Assembly (NCBI GenBank): GCA_028293725.1
Contig: JAQGOE010000311.1
Coordinates: 1 to 29,344 of the forward strand
DNA length: 29,344 bases
Source of the DNA: Gammaproteobacteria bacterium
GTDB lineage: Bacteria; Pseudomonadota; Gammaproteobacteria; Steroidobacterales; Steroidobacteraceae
Reading direction: 5' to 3'
Position numbers and translations under genes: made by a program
Shown here: in pieces, positions 1 to 7,482 of the stretch
Layout of the letters: each line of letters starts with the position of its first letter
Numbering within the stretch: the stretch's first letter is position 1
Notes under the pieces: generated by a model
Databases searched by the model: none
The model's input: the letters and a program-made list of their open reading frames with translations, nothing else
Told to the model about the DNA's origin: nothing

Positions 1-284
1 TGATCTGCGAGGCTATTCGCAAGCGAGCACTGTTGGAATTTCTGTATCACAACCGGCGGCGAGTGGTTGCTCCTTACTGTTGTGGCGTATCTAGTCGGGG
101 AGCCGATGTGCTGCGCGCCGTGCAAGTGCGCGGCGGGAGCGCTTCGGGTGGGCTGGGCTTCGGCAAGCTTTGGGCGGTAGCCGAAATCGCCGACCTGCGG
201 ATGTTAGATGAGGTGTTCACACCGGACGACCCTGATTACAATCCGCGGGATCGTGCGATGACAAGGATTTATTGCGGGATCTAG
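1..284 (+). CDS. WYL-like small protein, C-terminal part (5' end outside window)
   Basis: The frame is open from the left edge (first full codon at base 3) to a TAG at 282-284. About 93 residues are visible. The segment begins AIRKRALLEFLYHNRRRVVAP and ends DPDYNPRDRAMTRIYCGI. The order 'AI-x-x-R...F-x-Y...R-x-V-x-P' followed by 'LRAVQVRGGS', a 'GKLW..AEI' strand and a 'YNPRDRAM..IYC' tail matches a family of stand-alone 90-100 residue proteins related to the WYL ligand-sensing fold. There is no DNA-binding domain in the visible part. A TTG at 33 would be the first in-frame start inside the window, but it would cut into the conserved beginning, so the true start is probably just upstream. The cellular role of these short proteins is not established. 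It is 11 bp from the end of the convergent TetR gene. Confidence 0.6.
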   Translation, partial: ICEAIRKRALLEFLYHNRRRVVAPYCCGVSSRGADVLRAVQVRGGSASGGLGFGKLWAVAEIADLRMLDEVFTPDDPDYNPRDRAMTRIYCGI

Positions 285-295
285 GAGGGTTAGCC

Positions 296-922
296 TCACT
301 CGGTGGAGGCGGCTGCCTGACTTATGGCGGCGTTCGCGAGGTTTTGAATCAAGCGACACGCCGCCGCGGTATCGCGACCGCGTTGAGCGAGCCCGACGAA
401 TACCGGGAAGCTCGTGATGGCAAACAACACATCAACGAGGTCAGCGGCGGCCTGCGGCGGCAGCTCCAATCGTGAAGAAAGGCGGCCTACGAGAACACGA
501 AGCGCTCTACGGCCGCGTTCCTGGCGTTCATGGAGACTCTCTCGCAGATCCGTATCGGCGGCGGCCGCGCCGAGCAGTCCAGCGAAGGTTTTACGATCGA
601 AGTCCCAGAAGGCGCAAAAGACCTCCACCAGACGAGCAAGTCCGGCGCGCGGGTCGGAATTCGCCATGGCTTCGGCAATGCGATACACGCCACCGCGTTG
701 TGCCCAGTCGTCGAAGACTGCCTCGAGCAGGCCGCGGCGGGATCCGAATTGGTTGTAGACGGTGGCCCGTGAAACACCGGCCGCGCGAGCTACAGAGTCC
801 AGCGAGAGTGCGGCCGGACCGTGCGCCGACCTGAGGATTTTTGCGGCGGCTCGCACGAGCCGTTGGCGCGTGCGCGCTTCTGCTGCCTCCCGTTTAGGGC
901 TGGCATAGCCTCGGGGGCTCAT
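296..922 (-). CDS. TetR/AcrR-family transcriptional regulator
   Basis: A 208-residue protein of normal TetR length. The N-terminal helix-turn-helix is at about residues 20-66 (core LSLDSVARAAGVSRATVYNQ, then FGSRRGLLEAVF), the standard TetR_N signature ending in a Y-x-x-F-x-S/N-K/R-x-x-L-like stretch. The C-terminal 140 residues are helical and alanine/leucine rich, as expected for a ligand-binding and dimerisation domain, but carry no motif that names a ligand. The ATG at 920-922 gives an arginine-rich N-terminus. The gene is transcribed away from the membrane-protein gene that begins at 1013, with a 90-bp AT-rich gap between them, the usual arrangement for a TetR repressor controlling itself and its divergent neighbour. 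That regulatory link is inferred from layout only. Confidence 0.9.
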   Translation of the reverse strand: MSPRGYASPKREAAEARTRQRLVRAAAKILRSAHGPAALSLDSVARAAGVSRATVYNQFGSRRGLLEAVFDDWAQRGGVYRIAEAMANSDPRAGLARLVEVFCAFWDFDRKTFAGLLGAAAADTDLRESLHERQERGRRALRVLVGRLSSRLELPPQAAADLVDVLFAITSFPVFVGLAQRGRDTAAACRLIQNLANAAISQAAASTE

Positions 923-1012
923 TGGCGGCCAGTTCCGATATTCAACACTAGTTTGCAGGTCGCATTATTTAAATGGATAGACATATTGTATAGTGAATTA
1001 AATCGACAGGCC
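923..1012. promoter_or_regulatory. Divergent promoter region between TetR gene and membrane-protein gene
   Basis: This gap is strikingly AT-rich (961-1004) against very GC-rich flanks. On the + strand a TATAGT at 989-994 could be a -10 element; the -35 is poor. An imperfect inverted repeat is visible: GTCG-C-ATTATTTAA near 958-972 faces TTAAATCGAC near 998-1007. It could be the TetR operator, but the arms are not perfect and I cannot exclude chance. Confidence 0.4.
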
Positions 1013-1384
1013 ATGGTTGGTGAAGTGCCCATGCTGATGCTCATTATTATCTTGTTCGCCATTCATGCTCTGGGTGGAGTGTTTTGGGCAGGATCGACGT
1101 TCGCACTGGCCCGTTCCGGTGGCGAAGGTGCCGGGAAACTGTTCCGACCCCAGATGGGGGCGGCTTCGATCACCGTACTTGCCGGCGTTGGGCTGTGGAC
1201 GATTCTCCATCGCGGGGCTCACGGGCCCATGGAGACGACGCTCGCGGTCGGAGCTCTGAGCGCGGTTGCTGCGGCGGCAGTACAGGGGGGCCTGCGCGGG
1301 TCTCCTGGTCTCTCGCAGCGGATTGCGGCGGGGTTACTCGCGACCACGGTTGTTTGCATGGTCATCGCGCGATACGTGACGTGA
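1013..1384 (+). CDS. Small four-helix integral membrane protein, function unknown
   Basis: From ATG 1013 this encodes 123 residues. Four hydrophobic segments are predicted at about residues 7-32, 49-66, 74-92 and 103-120, so it is an inner-membrane protein with almost no soluble domain. The first helix carries the pattern H-A-L-G-G-V-F-W-A-G-S (residues 18-28), seen in several small bacterial membrane families where a histidine lies near a helix start; I cannot assign it to a named family. The reading frame stays open upstream to 821, but that part overlaps the TetR gene and is not hydrophobic, so the ATG in the intergenic gap is preferred; ATG 1031 is an alternative. It is probably the target of the divergent TetR regulator (inference from position). 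Confidence 0.65.
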   Translation: MVGEVPMLMLIIILFAIHALGGVFWAGSTFALARSGGEGAGKLFRPQMGAASITVLAGVGLWTILHRGAHGPMETTLAVGALSAVAAAAVQGGLRGSPGLSQRIAAGLLATTVVCMVIARYVT

Positions 1385-1450
1385 TTTGGTCTCCGATGCC
1401 CGAGGCGCCGTTGGGTAATTTGTAGGGGGTGTAGGCACCGCGAGAAAGAG

Positions 1451-1469
1451 TACTTTACATCGCAAAGTA
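1451..1469. promoter_or_regulatory. Perfect 6-bp dyad upstream of the radical SAM gene (candidate operator)
   Basis: TACTTT (1451-1456), seven bases, AAAGTA (1464-1469): a perfect inverted repeat in the 139-bp gap before the radical SAM gene, 55 bp from its start codon. The 19-bp size and central spacing suit a dimeric repressor or activator. No cognate regulator is obvious; the nearest is the TetR gene at 296-922. The rest of the gap 1385-1523 holds a GGAAGG ribosome-binding site at 1511-1516 and nothing else I recognise. Confidence 0.45.
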
Positions 1470-1523
1470 GATTCGATAGCTTAGCCTCACGGAAGGGCGC
1501 GGTGGCGTGGGGAAGGGTGCTCT

Positions 1524-3095
1524 ATGATGCACGGGGATCTTAGGCGGGCGCGGAGGCAGGTGAGGGCACCCGCGGATATGACAATCGCTCCGCGACTCGA
1601 TCCGGCACGGCAAAGTTCATCGGTGCGGCGCCGTTCCGCTCTCCTAGTAAATCCGTTTTACGCCAAGGATCCGCGGGCCAGTTACGGCAAGCACGTCCTC
1701 ACTCCCACGTTGGCTCTCACCAGCATTGCGGGCGCCACGCCACCTCATTGGGATGTTCGATACTGGGACGAGAATCTGCTCCAGGGACCACCGCCTTGCG
1801 ACCCTGCGCCAGAGGTAGTCGGTGTCTCCGTCCACCTCACCTTCGCACGCCGGGCATACGAGCTGGCTGCCTGGTACCGCGCTCGGGGCTCGATTGTCAT
1901 TCTGGGCGGCTTGCATGTGCTGTCGTGTCCCGACGAGGCGCAACAACACGCCGACGCCATAGCGATTGGAGACGGCGTGCAATTGTGGCCCGTCATTCTC
2001 AGGGACATTGAGGCGGGTTGCCTGCGGCCTCGCTATGAGGGCGATTTCACTCGACCCTATTCTCTGGATCCGCCGGCACGGCGTGCGATGTTGCCGCGTG
2101 ACTCGTTCCTGACTACGACGAGTGTGATTGCGACGCGGGGCTGCCACAACCGCTGTGGCTTTTGCTATCTGTCGACCGACGGTCTCCACATGCCGTATCG
2201 AATGCGGGAGGTGGAGCAGGTGATCGAGGAGATCGTGGCCGATGGTCACCCCTACGTTGTGTTCGTCGACAATAACCTGGGTTCGAGACCCGACTATCTG
2301 CGCCGGCTCTGTGCGGGATTGCGGCCGCTGGGGATCATTTGGAGTGCCGCGGTCACGATCGACATCACTGACGATGCCGCGCTCGTGCGTGACATGGCGC
2401 TGGCAGGTTGCACTGGTGTGTTCGTTGGATTCGAGTCGCTGAACGGTGGCAATCTCATTGCCGCCCGCAAGCGGACACCCGTGCCGGAGGACTACTCGCG
2501 TAGGGTCGAAATGCTTCATCGCTGTGGCATTCAGGTCAACGGCAGCTTCGTGCTCGGCTTCGACCATGATGAGCCCGACGTGTTCGAGCGCACCGTGGAG
2601 TGGATCGAAGCGAACCGGCTCGAGTGCGCGACGTTTCATATTCTCACGCCTTATCCAGGTACCCCGCTGTTCAGACAACTCGAAGCCGAAGGTCGCATTC
2701 TGCATCGCGACTGGGATCGGTATGACACGGCTCATGTCGTGTTCCAGCCAAAGCATATGAGTTGTAAAGAGTTGGACGACGGCTATGCCTGGTGTTACGA
2801 CAGGCTCTTCTCCCACCGCTCCATCTGGCGACGGCGCCCTGCTGACCGCAGCGCGGTGCTCGCCTATATGGCAATGAGTTATCTCTACAAGCGCTCCAAC
2901 CGCTTTTGGCACCTGTTGATCAAGCACCGCCTGACTGGGGCCGTCTGGCGGCCGCTAATCGAGCATTCGCGGCGTCGGCATCTCGAGCTGCGGGCGCGGC
3001 TGGAAGCGCAGCAAGTGCTGGAAGTGTCTACAGAAGCGATTCCGAACGGCCCGGTGCCAGCCCGCGCGAGCCAGTGGGTTAGTCCGGGAGTGTGA
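1524..3095 (+). CDS. B12-binding-type radical SAM protein
   Basis: A 523-residue protein. Residues about 38-165 look like the Rossmann-like cobalamin-binding N-domain of B12 radical SAM proteins (LLVNPFY at 40-46, then PEVVGVSVHLTFA, VILGGLHV, ADAIAIGDG), although the usual B12-ligating histidine motif is not evident. The radical SAM core starts at residue 200; CHNRCGFC gives Cys207, Cys211 and Cys214, the CxxxCxxC ligands of the 4Fe-4S cluster. Later core strands are visible (VFVDNNLG, GVFVGFESLN, QVNGSFVLGFDHD). The C-terminal 130 residues, with TPYPGTPLF and HVVFQPKHM, resemble the DUF4070-type tail. The substrate is unknown. ATG 1524 follows GGAAGG by seven bases; ATG 1578 is a possible internal start. 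Its stop overlaps the start region of the sugar transferase gene, so the two are probably co-translated and may act on the same lipid or glycan. Confidence 0.88.
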   Translation: MMHGDLRRARRQVRAPADMTIAPRLDPARQSSSVRRRSALLVNPFYAKDPRASYGKHVLTPTLALTSIAGATPPHWDVRYWDENLLQGPPPCDPAPEVVGVSVHLTFARRAYELAAWYRARGSIVILGGLHVLSCPDEAQQHADAIAIGDGVQLWPVILRDIEAGCLRPRYEGDFTRPYSLDPPARRAMLPRDSFLTTTSVIATRGCHNRCGFCYLSTDGLHMPYRMREVEQVIEEIVADGHPYVVFVDNNLGSRPDYLRRLCAGLRPLGIIWSAAVTIDITDDAALVRDMALAGCTGVFVGFESLNGGNLIAARKRTPVPEDYSRRVEMLHRCGIQVNGSFVLGFDHDEPDVFERTVEWIEANRLECATFHILTPYPGTPLFRQLEAEGRILHRDWDRYDTAHVVFQPKHMSCKELDDGYAWCYDRLFSHRSIWRRRPADRSAVLAYMAMSYLYKRSNRFWHLLIKHRLTGAVWRPLIEHSRRRHLELRARLEAQQVLEVSTEAIPNGPVPARASQWVSPGV

Positions 3096-3685
3096 GTCGA
3101 TCTTTTCACCATGGAGTGTCGAAGCGAATGAATCCTTATCCGGGAAAACGAACTCTCGATGTGTTGACCGCGGGCGCCGCCTGTATGGTGTTTGCACCGG
3201 TGGTTGTCGGTGTGGCCGTCGCCGTCTGGCTGGAAGACGGTGGGTCGCCGCTGTTTTCACAGTCGCGTGTTGGCAGGCGACGAGTACCCTTCACGCTTCT
3301 CAAGTTTCGCAGCATGCGCAATAGCCAGGTCACGCGCGTAGGAACGTGGTTACGGCGCACGGGTATCGATGAGCTTCCGCAATTCGTCAACGTGTGTCGC
3401 GGGGAAATGAGCGTTGTGGGGCCGAGGCCGCTGACGAGCCGGGACATCGAGCGCCTCGGATGGGCCGGTCCCGAACATGACTGGAGACTTGCGGCCAAGC
3501 CGGGGATCACCGGCCTGGCACAGTTACTGGCGGGCCGCGGAGCACGTTCCAGTGAACGTCTCGACCGGCTTTACCTGCGCCGGCAAAGTTTGTCGCTGGA
3601 CTTGAAGATCATTGCGTTATCCTTTGCCGTCAACATTGCAGGCAAAGCCAAGGTACGACGCTTTTTCCGAGGTCCGATTACGTGA
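3092..3685 (+). CDS. Polyprenyl-phosphate sugar-1-phosphate transferase (PglC/WcaJ-type)
   Basis: A 197-residue protein from GTG 3092 (overlap GTGA with the upstream stop), or 185 residues from ATG 3128, whose product MNPYPGKRTLDVL begins as most family members do. It matches the compact bacterial sugar transferase family: a re-entrant membrane helix at residues 26-46, PLFSQSRVGRRRVPFTLLKF with the KFRSM motif at 71-75, the catalytic Asp-Glu pair at 93-94 (RRTGIDELPQ), and GEMSVVGPRPL at 104-114. Such enzymes move a sugar-1-phosphate from a UDP-sugar onto undecaprenyl phosphate at the inner leaflet, the first membrane step of polysaccharide or glycolipid assembly. There are no other glycosyltransferases, flippase or polymerase genes here, so the product is unknown; the only partner is the radical SAM protein. 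Confidence 0.88.
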   Translation: MSRSFHHGVSKRMNPYPGKRTLDVLTAGAACMVFAPVVVGVAVAVWLEDGGSPLFSQSRVGRRRVPFTLLKFRSMRNSQVTRVGTWLRRTGIDELPQFVNVCRGEMSVVGPRPLTSRDIERLGWAGPEHDWRLAAKPGITGLAQLLAGRGARSSERLDRLYLRRQSLSLDLKIIALSFAVNIAGKAKVRRFFRGPIT

Positions 3686-3688
3686 CTA

Positions 3689-3718
3689 TTCGCAGCGGTA
3701 CCGAGTGGGCCCTATAAT
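3689..3718 (+). promoter_or_regulatory. Sigma-70-like promoter for the lipase gene
   Basis: A perfect TATAAT at 3713-3718 is preceded by TTCGCA at 3689-3694 with an 18-bp spacer. This lies directly after the sugar transferase stop codon and 50-60 bp before the lipase start, so the lipase is probably transcribed on its own. Confidence 0.55.
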
Positions 3719-3720
3719 GC

Positions 3721-3745
3721 CGGGGAACACTAGAAAGGAACCCCG
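3721..3745 (+). other. Leader hairpin with ribosome-binding site in its loop
   Basis: CGGGG (3721-3725) can pair with CCCCG (3741-3745); the 15-base loop contains AAAGGA (3735-3740), which is the only good ribosome-binding site upstream of the leader ORF start at 3750. It lies just downstream of the TATAAT. Short stem; a structural or regulatory effect is inference. Confidence 0.35.
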
Positions 3746-3749
3746 AAAG

Positions 3750-3776
3750 ATGTCGACTGAGTTGGCGTGGCAATGA
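3750..3776 (+). CDS. Eight-residue leader ORF (MSTELAWQ) coupled to the lipase gene
   Basis: ATG 3750 opens an eight-codon frame, MSTELAWQ, ending at TGA 3774-3776. AAAGGA sits 10 bases before this ATG, whereas the lipase ATG at 3773 has no purine-rich site of its own at the right distance. The leader stop and the lipase start overlap as ATGA (3773-3776), the classic arrangement for translational coupling. The leader has no repeated codons that would suggest amino-acid-dependent attenuation. Chance occurrence is possible for an ORF this short. Confidence 0.35.
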   Translation: MSTELAWQ

Positions 3777-4990
3777 ACAAGCGGTGTGTGCAGTTGACGA
3801 CAGCTCTGCTGCAGTTGTTTTTCGGGGTTGTCTCGGGGGCCGTTTACGCTCAGACGACGGATCGCGTGTCCGAGATGGTTCGGATGGACGCGGTGGCTGC
3901 GCTCCCCCGGACGGCGTTCTTTGAAACGAACGCGGCCGTCGCTCGTGGCGAGCCCGGGACTTTGATTCGGTCCGAGGAGTTCGCTGGCTATGACCTTCCC
4001 GCGGACGTGCACGCTACTAGAATTCTCTACAGAACCCGCTCGCAGTTGGATCACGATGCCGTGGCTTCTGCCGTGGTCATTGTTCCGACTCGCGCCGCCC
4101 CGCCGGGGGGGTGGCCTGTCGTCGTCTGGGCACACGGGATTGCGGGAGTCGCTCAGAATTGCGCCCCGTCTTTGTCGAAGTCACTGGGTCACAACGCGCT
4201 AACCCTGGCGAAAGAAGGGGTCTTGCGGGGGTTTGCGGTCGTTGCGGTGGATTATTCCGGGCTGGGCGCAGGATACCAACATGAGTTTCTGTGGAAGACG
4301 GCCAATGCCAACGACATCGTCTTTGCGGCGCCGGCCGCACGGGCTGCGCAATCCCAACTAGGCTCTGCGTGGGTGGTCGTGGGGCATTCGGAAGGCGGCC
4401 AGGCCGTGTGGGGCGTCGCTGAGAAGATGACCAAGATGCCCGATCCCGCTTATCGCGGGGCCGTGGTACTAGCGCCGACCGTGGATACCGAATCCCTCGT
4501 GCTTCGCGTAGGTGCGGCGGCAGGGCAGAGTTTCTATCCTGTCTACGTCGCGTTTGGGATCAAGGCGGTCTACCCGAACTTTGAACCGCGCACTATCTTG
4601 CTGCCGACGGCCTTGAATGCTTATAAGCGTCTCACGACTCAAGCGTGTCGGGGCCTGGCGAGTGCGCTGTTCGATTCAGTCAAGCTCGCCGCCGTCCTCG
4701 ATCCGAGGTGGACTGGCGCCCCGCTGGTGCAGAGGTTGTTCACCAGCAACCAGGTTGGCAACATGCCGATCTCAGGCCCCATGTTTGTCGCCAGCGCAGA
4801 GAGCGACGACGCCGTTCCGGCGCAAGCCATTGCGGCTCGAGTCAAGGCGGTGTGCGCAACGGGGGCGACGGTCAATTACCAGGTATACCCGGGTGATCAC
4901 GACTCAATGATGGTGACGTCTTTTGCGGACCAGATGAGTTGGATCGTAGATCGCTTTCAGGAGCGGCCGGCGCCGAATAGTTGCAAGTGA
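3773..4990 (+). CDS. Secreted lipase/esterase-like alpha/beta hydrolase
   Basis: From ATG 3773 the product has 405 residues (GTG 3767 adds two). A Sec signal peptide is clear: MNKR, a hydrophobic stretch, then a cleavage site after VYA at about residue 26, so the enzyme is periplasmic or secreted. The fold is an alpha/beta hydrolase of the secretory lipase (LIP) type: oxyanion strand VVVWAHGIAG at about 116-125, nucleophile elbow GHSEGG with Ser206, a candidate acid Asp346 (ESDDAVP) and His376 (GDHDSM). Length and motif spacing fit that family, which includes triacylglycerol lipases and related esterases; the natural ester is unknown. It follows its own promoter and a leader ORF. It converges with the dihaem oxidoreductase gene with a 6-bp gap. 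Confidence 0.85.
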   Translation: MNKRCVQLTTALLQLFFGVVSGAVYAQTTDRVSEMVRMDAVAALPRTAFFETNAAVARGEPGTLIRSEEFAGYDLPADVHATRILYRTRSQLDHDAVASAVVIVPTRAAPPGGWPVVVWAHGIAGVAQNCAPSLSKSLGHNALTLAKEGVLRGFAVVAVDYSGLGAGYQHEFLWKTANANDIVFAAPAARAAQSQLGSAWVVVGHSEGGQAVWGVAEKMTKMPDPAYRGAVVLAPTVDTESLVLRVGAAAGQSFYPVYVAFGIKAVYPNFEPRTILLPTALNAYKRLTTQACRGLASALFDSVKLAAVLDPRWTGAPLVQRLFTSNQVGNMPISGPMFVASAESDDAVPAQAIAARVKAVCATGATVNYQVYPGDHDSMMVTSFADQMSWIVDRFQERPAPNSCK

Positions 4991-5000
4991 GACCGCTCAC
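4987..5000. terminator. Short hairpin at the lipase/DHOR convergent junction
   Basis: GTGAG (4987-4991), loop ACCG, CTCAC (4996-5000). The stem contains the stop codons of both convergent genes. There is no U-tract on either strand, so termination activity is doubtful; part of the pairing follows trivially from TGA facing TCA. Confidence 0.2.
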
Positions 5001-6313
5001 CGGGTTTCGAGCCAATGTAGCAATGCCTGGCGCGAGCGTGGGCCCAGGGTGACGAAGTTTTGTCGGGTTGGCGCGGCCTCACCGGAATGCCAGAGGATCG
5101 CTTCCTCGGCGGATCTCGCGCGGCCATCGTGTAGCAAGGTGGGATGACCCTCCGTCTTCATGCGATAGCCCAAACCCCATAACGGCGCCGTTCGCCAGCG
5201 GCTGCGGACCTTCGCGCCGGCGACGGTTTCGTCATCCATCTCGCGGCCCAGGTCATGAGTTTGCAGGTCGGTATACGGGGCGATCGCAGTTCGCACCTTG
5301 GTGCCATCGGCTTGGCTCAACTCCACGGGGATTTGCAGCTTATGGCACACGGCGCAACCGATTTCCCTGAAGAGCCCGAATCCGAGCGAGTTGTCTTTGG
5401 TGTCGGGTGGCGACTCTGGAACCGCGAGTGTCCGTTGGAAAGCGACGAGTGCCTCGATGAGTTCCTCGGAAACCTCCGGTGACTCGTTATGGTGCTGACG
5501 CTGGCAGTCCGATTCCGTGAGCGTGCAATCGTCGCTGGGACGATCGGGCGAGGTGAGTCCCATCTCTGCGGCAAGCGCTTTGGTGGTCTGATCTCGGATG
5601 GACAGCATATTCGCCTGCCATCCAAAGCGTCCTCGTAGTCCGGGGACTGCTTCGAGCAACCCTACACCAAACAGTGGGGGCGCCAGACGCGGCTTGATTA
5701 CTGTCGTCGCGGCCAGGGGCCCGCGACTCAGTCCGACCAGGCGATAGTGGGGCGCGCGCATGCGCCAGTGGGTGCCATCGGGGTAGTAGTATCCGTAGAT
5801 TTCGCTGTAGTGGACGGTCGCCATGCCTTCGGCCTCCACACTCTCCACTGCGGAAGTGCTGAAAACGCGGCCGTAAACGGGATCGCCGCTCGCCTGGCCG
5901 TCGACGTCCTCGGAGGAGGACCCGAGTTGAATCTCCAATGCGATCGGTATCGGGCCATCACCCGTGGGGCCGCGTCCGCCGGCACCTTCGTTGTGGCATG
6001 TGTTGCAGGAGGTAGCATTGAACAGCGGACCTAAGCCTTCCCGTCGTACGGAACCGAGTGCGGTCGGGGCAGGTGCGTCGACGGAAGGTGGATCCGCGGA
6101 CGGTGCGCTCGCGGGACTCCATTGGGTGTTGAATATTGATCGGCCGAGGGCGACTTGCGCGGGCTCGGGGTCGGTGAGCCCAGGAGGCGCGAGGAGGCTC
6201 GCTGCGATCAGGCCTACTGCAGCGGGCACGCGGTGTACGCTTAACCGCCAACCGCGGATATCAACCCGTTGCAGGTTCGAGGCGATTGACGCGGGCCGCT
6301 TGTTCCGGGCCAT
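4997..6313 (-). CDS. Dihaem c-type cytochrome oxidoreductase (DHOR/DUF1111 family)
   Basis: A 438-residue exported protein. After a basic N-terminus, a hydrophobic segment (PAAVGLIAASLLAPPG, about 30-45) acts as signal peptide. Two haem-c attachment motifs are present, CNTCH at residues 103-107 and CAVCH at 320-324. The surrounding sequence (GPLFNATSCNTCHNEGAGGR; later RWRTAPLWGLG and LLHDGRA..AEEAILWHSGEA) is characteristic of the DHOR family (dihaem putative peroxidases, also called thiol oxidoreductase-like), a relative of the MauG/cytochrome c peroxidase group in the periplasm. Length is typical. Electron donor and substrate are unknown. It lies 29 bp downstream of the AraC gene on the same strand, so both may share a transcript, which would link the redox protein to the carboxylase operon's regulator. 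Confidence 0.88.
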   Translation of the reverse strand: MARNKRPASIASNLQRVDIRGWRLSVHRVPAAVGLIAASLLAPPGLTDPEPAQVALGRSIFNTQWSPASAPSADPPSVDAPAPTALGSVRREGLGPLFNATSCNTCHNEGAGGRGPTGDGPIPIALEIQLGSSSEDVDGQASGDPVYGRVFSTSAVESVEAEGMATVHYSEIYGYYYPDGTHWRMRAPHYRLVGLSRGPLAATTVIKPRLAPPLFGVGLLEAVPGLRGRFGWQANMLSIRDQTTKALAAEMGLTSPDRPSDDCTLTESDCQRQHHNESPEVSEELIEALVAFQRTLAVPESPPDTKDNSLGFGLFREIGCAVCHKLQIPVELSQADGTKVRTAIAPYTDLQTHDLGREMDDETVAGAKVRSRWRTAPLWGLGYRMKTEGHPTLLHDGRARSAEEAILWHSGEAAPTRQNFVTLGPRSRQALLHWLETR

Positions 6314-6342
6314 GAGACGCGAGTTATTTCGCGAGTTGAGCC

Positions 6343-7296
6343 TCAGAAGCGAGCCGCGCGAAACTGCGTCGGGCCGACACCATAGGCCTTGCGGAAGCGG
6401 CGCGCGAAATGACTCGGCTCCAGAAAGCCGCAGCGGGAGGCCACTTCGATGATAGTGAGTGCCGCGAAGCGAGTATCGCTGAGAAGACGCTGGGCGCGGT
6501 CGAGGCGTACTCGCATCAACTCGTCGCCGAACGTGCCGCCGGATTGCGCGAAAAGGTGGTGCAGGTAGCGCTTGGAGATCCCGTTGGTGTCCGCTATCGC
6601 GCCCGGAGTCAACCCGGCCTCGTGGCAGCGATCACGGATGCTGCCGCGAATGCGGCTGAGAATCTTCTCGCCGCTCCGTTGTACATGCACATCCGGTCCG
6701 GCTGCGAGTGCGAGAAGTGCGGCGAACTGCTCCGCCACGACACCCTCCGGCAGGGCAAGCGCTTCTTCGCGGTCGGTGTCGAGGCTCGCGAGTGCGGCCG
6801 AAAGCGCGCTACTCCAACTGTCTGTGCCACGCAGAGGCCGTCCGGCGAGACTCTCGGGCGACGGTAGCCAATTCCGCAAATACTCGCGCGGAAAGCGCAA
6901 TGCGACGCTGCGCGTTGTATTCAGGCATTCCAGCCGGTAAGGCGCGCCACAGTCAATCAGCACGCTGTCACCAACATCAATACGAGATTCGCGACCGTAT
7001 TGCTGAAATTGGATCTGACCGGCGCGCAATTGGAGGAGGAAGAAGCCGTCATAACGGCTGTGGGCGATCCGCGTCGGCGTGCGGCGAATCGTCTGCGTGG
7101 CCGCCTCGACGAGGTATAGCGTTGCCGGTCCGAACTCGGACTGATCGAGCTGCGCGCGGAATCGGTCCCGAGCCACGCTGTCGATGTCGATCTCGAGAAA
7201 TGACTTGCAGATGGTATCGACCCAGTATGCAAGTGCATGCCGCGCTTCGACGTTGGCCGTGGACCAATGTTGGCGCGCGGACCTCTCCGGAACCAT
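6343..7296 (-). CDS. AraC-family transcriptional regulator
   Basis: A 317-residue regulator. The N-terminal half (about residues 20-200) is a beta-rich sensor like the AraC-binding-like domain of the NahR/OruR-type subgroup, with GFFLLQLRAGQIQFQQYG and VGDSVLIDCGAPYRLE. The C-terminal 100 residues carry the two helix-turn-helix motifs: LTPGAIADTNGISKRYLHHL at about 229-248 and IIEVASRCGFLEPSHFARRF at 282-301, ending in the usual G-V-x-P-x-x-F-R. ATG 7294-7296 is the start. It is divergent from the operon at 7573-14638, with 276 bp between, and that gap holds a tandem direct repeat of AraC-site spacing. It is therefore the likely activator of the carboxylase operon, responding to an unknown, probably aromatic or ketone, inducer (inference). 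Confidence 0.92.
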   Translation of the reverse strand: MVPERSARQHWSTANVEARHALAYWVDTICKSFLEIDIDSVARDRFRAQLDQSEFGPATLYLVEAATQTIRRTPTRIAHSRYDGFFLLQLRAGQIQFQQYGRESRIDVGDSVLIDCGAPYRLECLNTTRSVALRFPREYLRNWLPSPESLAGRPLRGTDSWSSALSAALASLDTDREEALALPEGVVAEQFAALLALAAGPDVHVQRSGEKILSRIRGSIRDRCHEAGLTPGAIADTNGISKRYLHHLFAQSGGTFGDELMRVRLDRAQRLLSDTRFAALTIIEVASRCGFLEPSHFARRFRKAYGVGPTQFRAARF

Positions 7297-7482
7297 ATTC
7301 TAGGACCCCCTCACGCGGACATGGGTCATACTGCGCCCGGGTGCCCCTCGCGTGCAAGATTGCGTTCCCGCCGTGGCGGTGTCGCTAGACACGCCTACGC
7401 TTGCCGTACAGCTTTTCTGCCCTTTCGGAGGTGCGGAACGCCGGGTGGCGGCGCCACTCTGGCAGGCATTTATGTTCAATGC

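Noticed and set aside
1644..2927. 427-codon ORF on the minus strand
   Set aside because: Antisense to the radical SAM gene; no family motif, low-complexity Arg/His/Val composition. It exists because stop codons are rare in GC-rich DNA.
7459..7476. Possible sigma-54 promoter (TGGCAG...)
   Set aside because: The GG and GC dinucleotides are not at the required 10-bp spacing.
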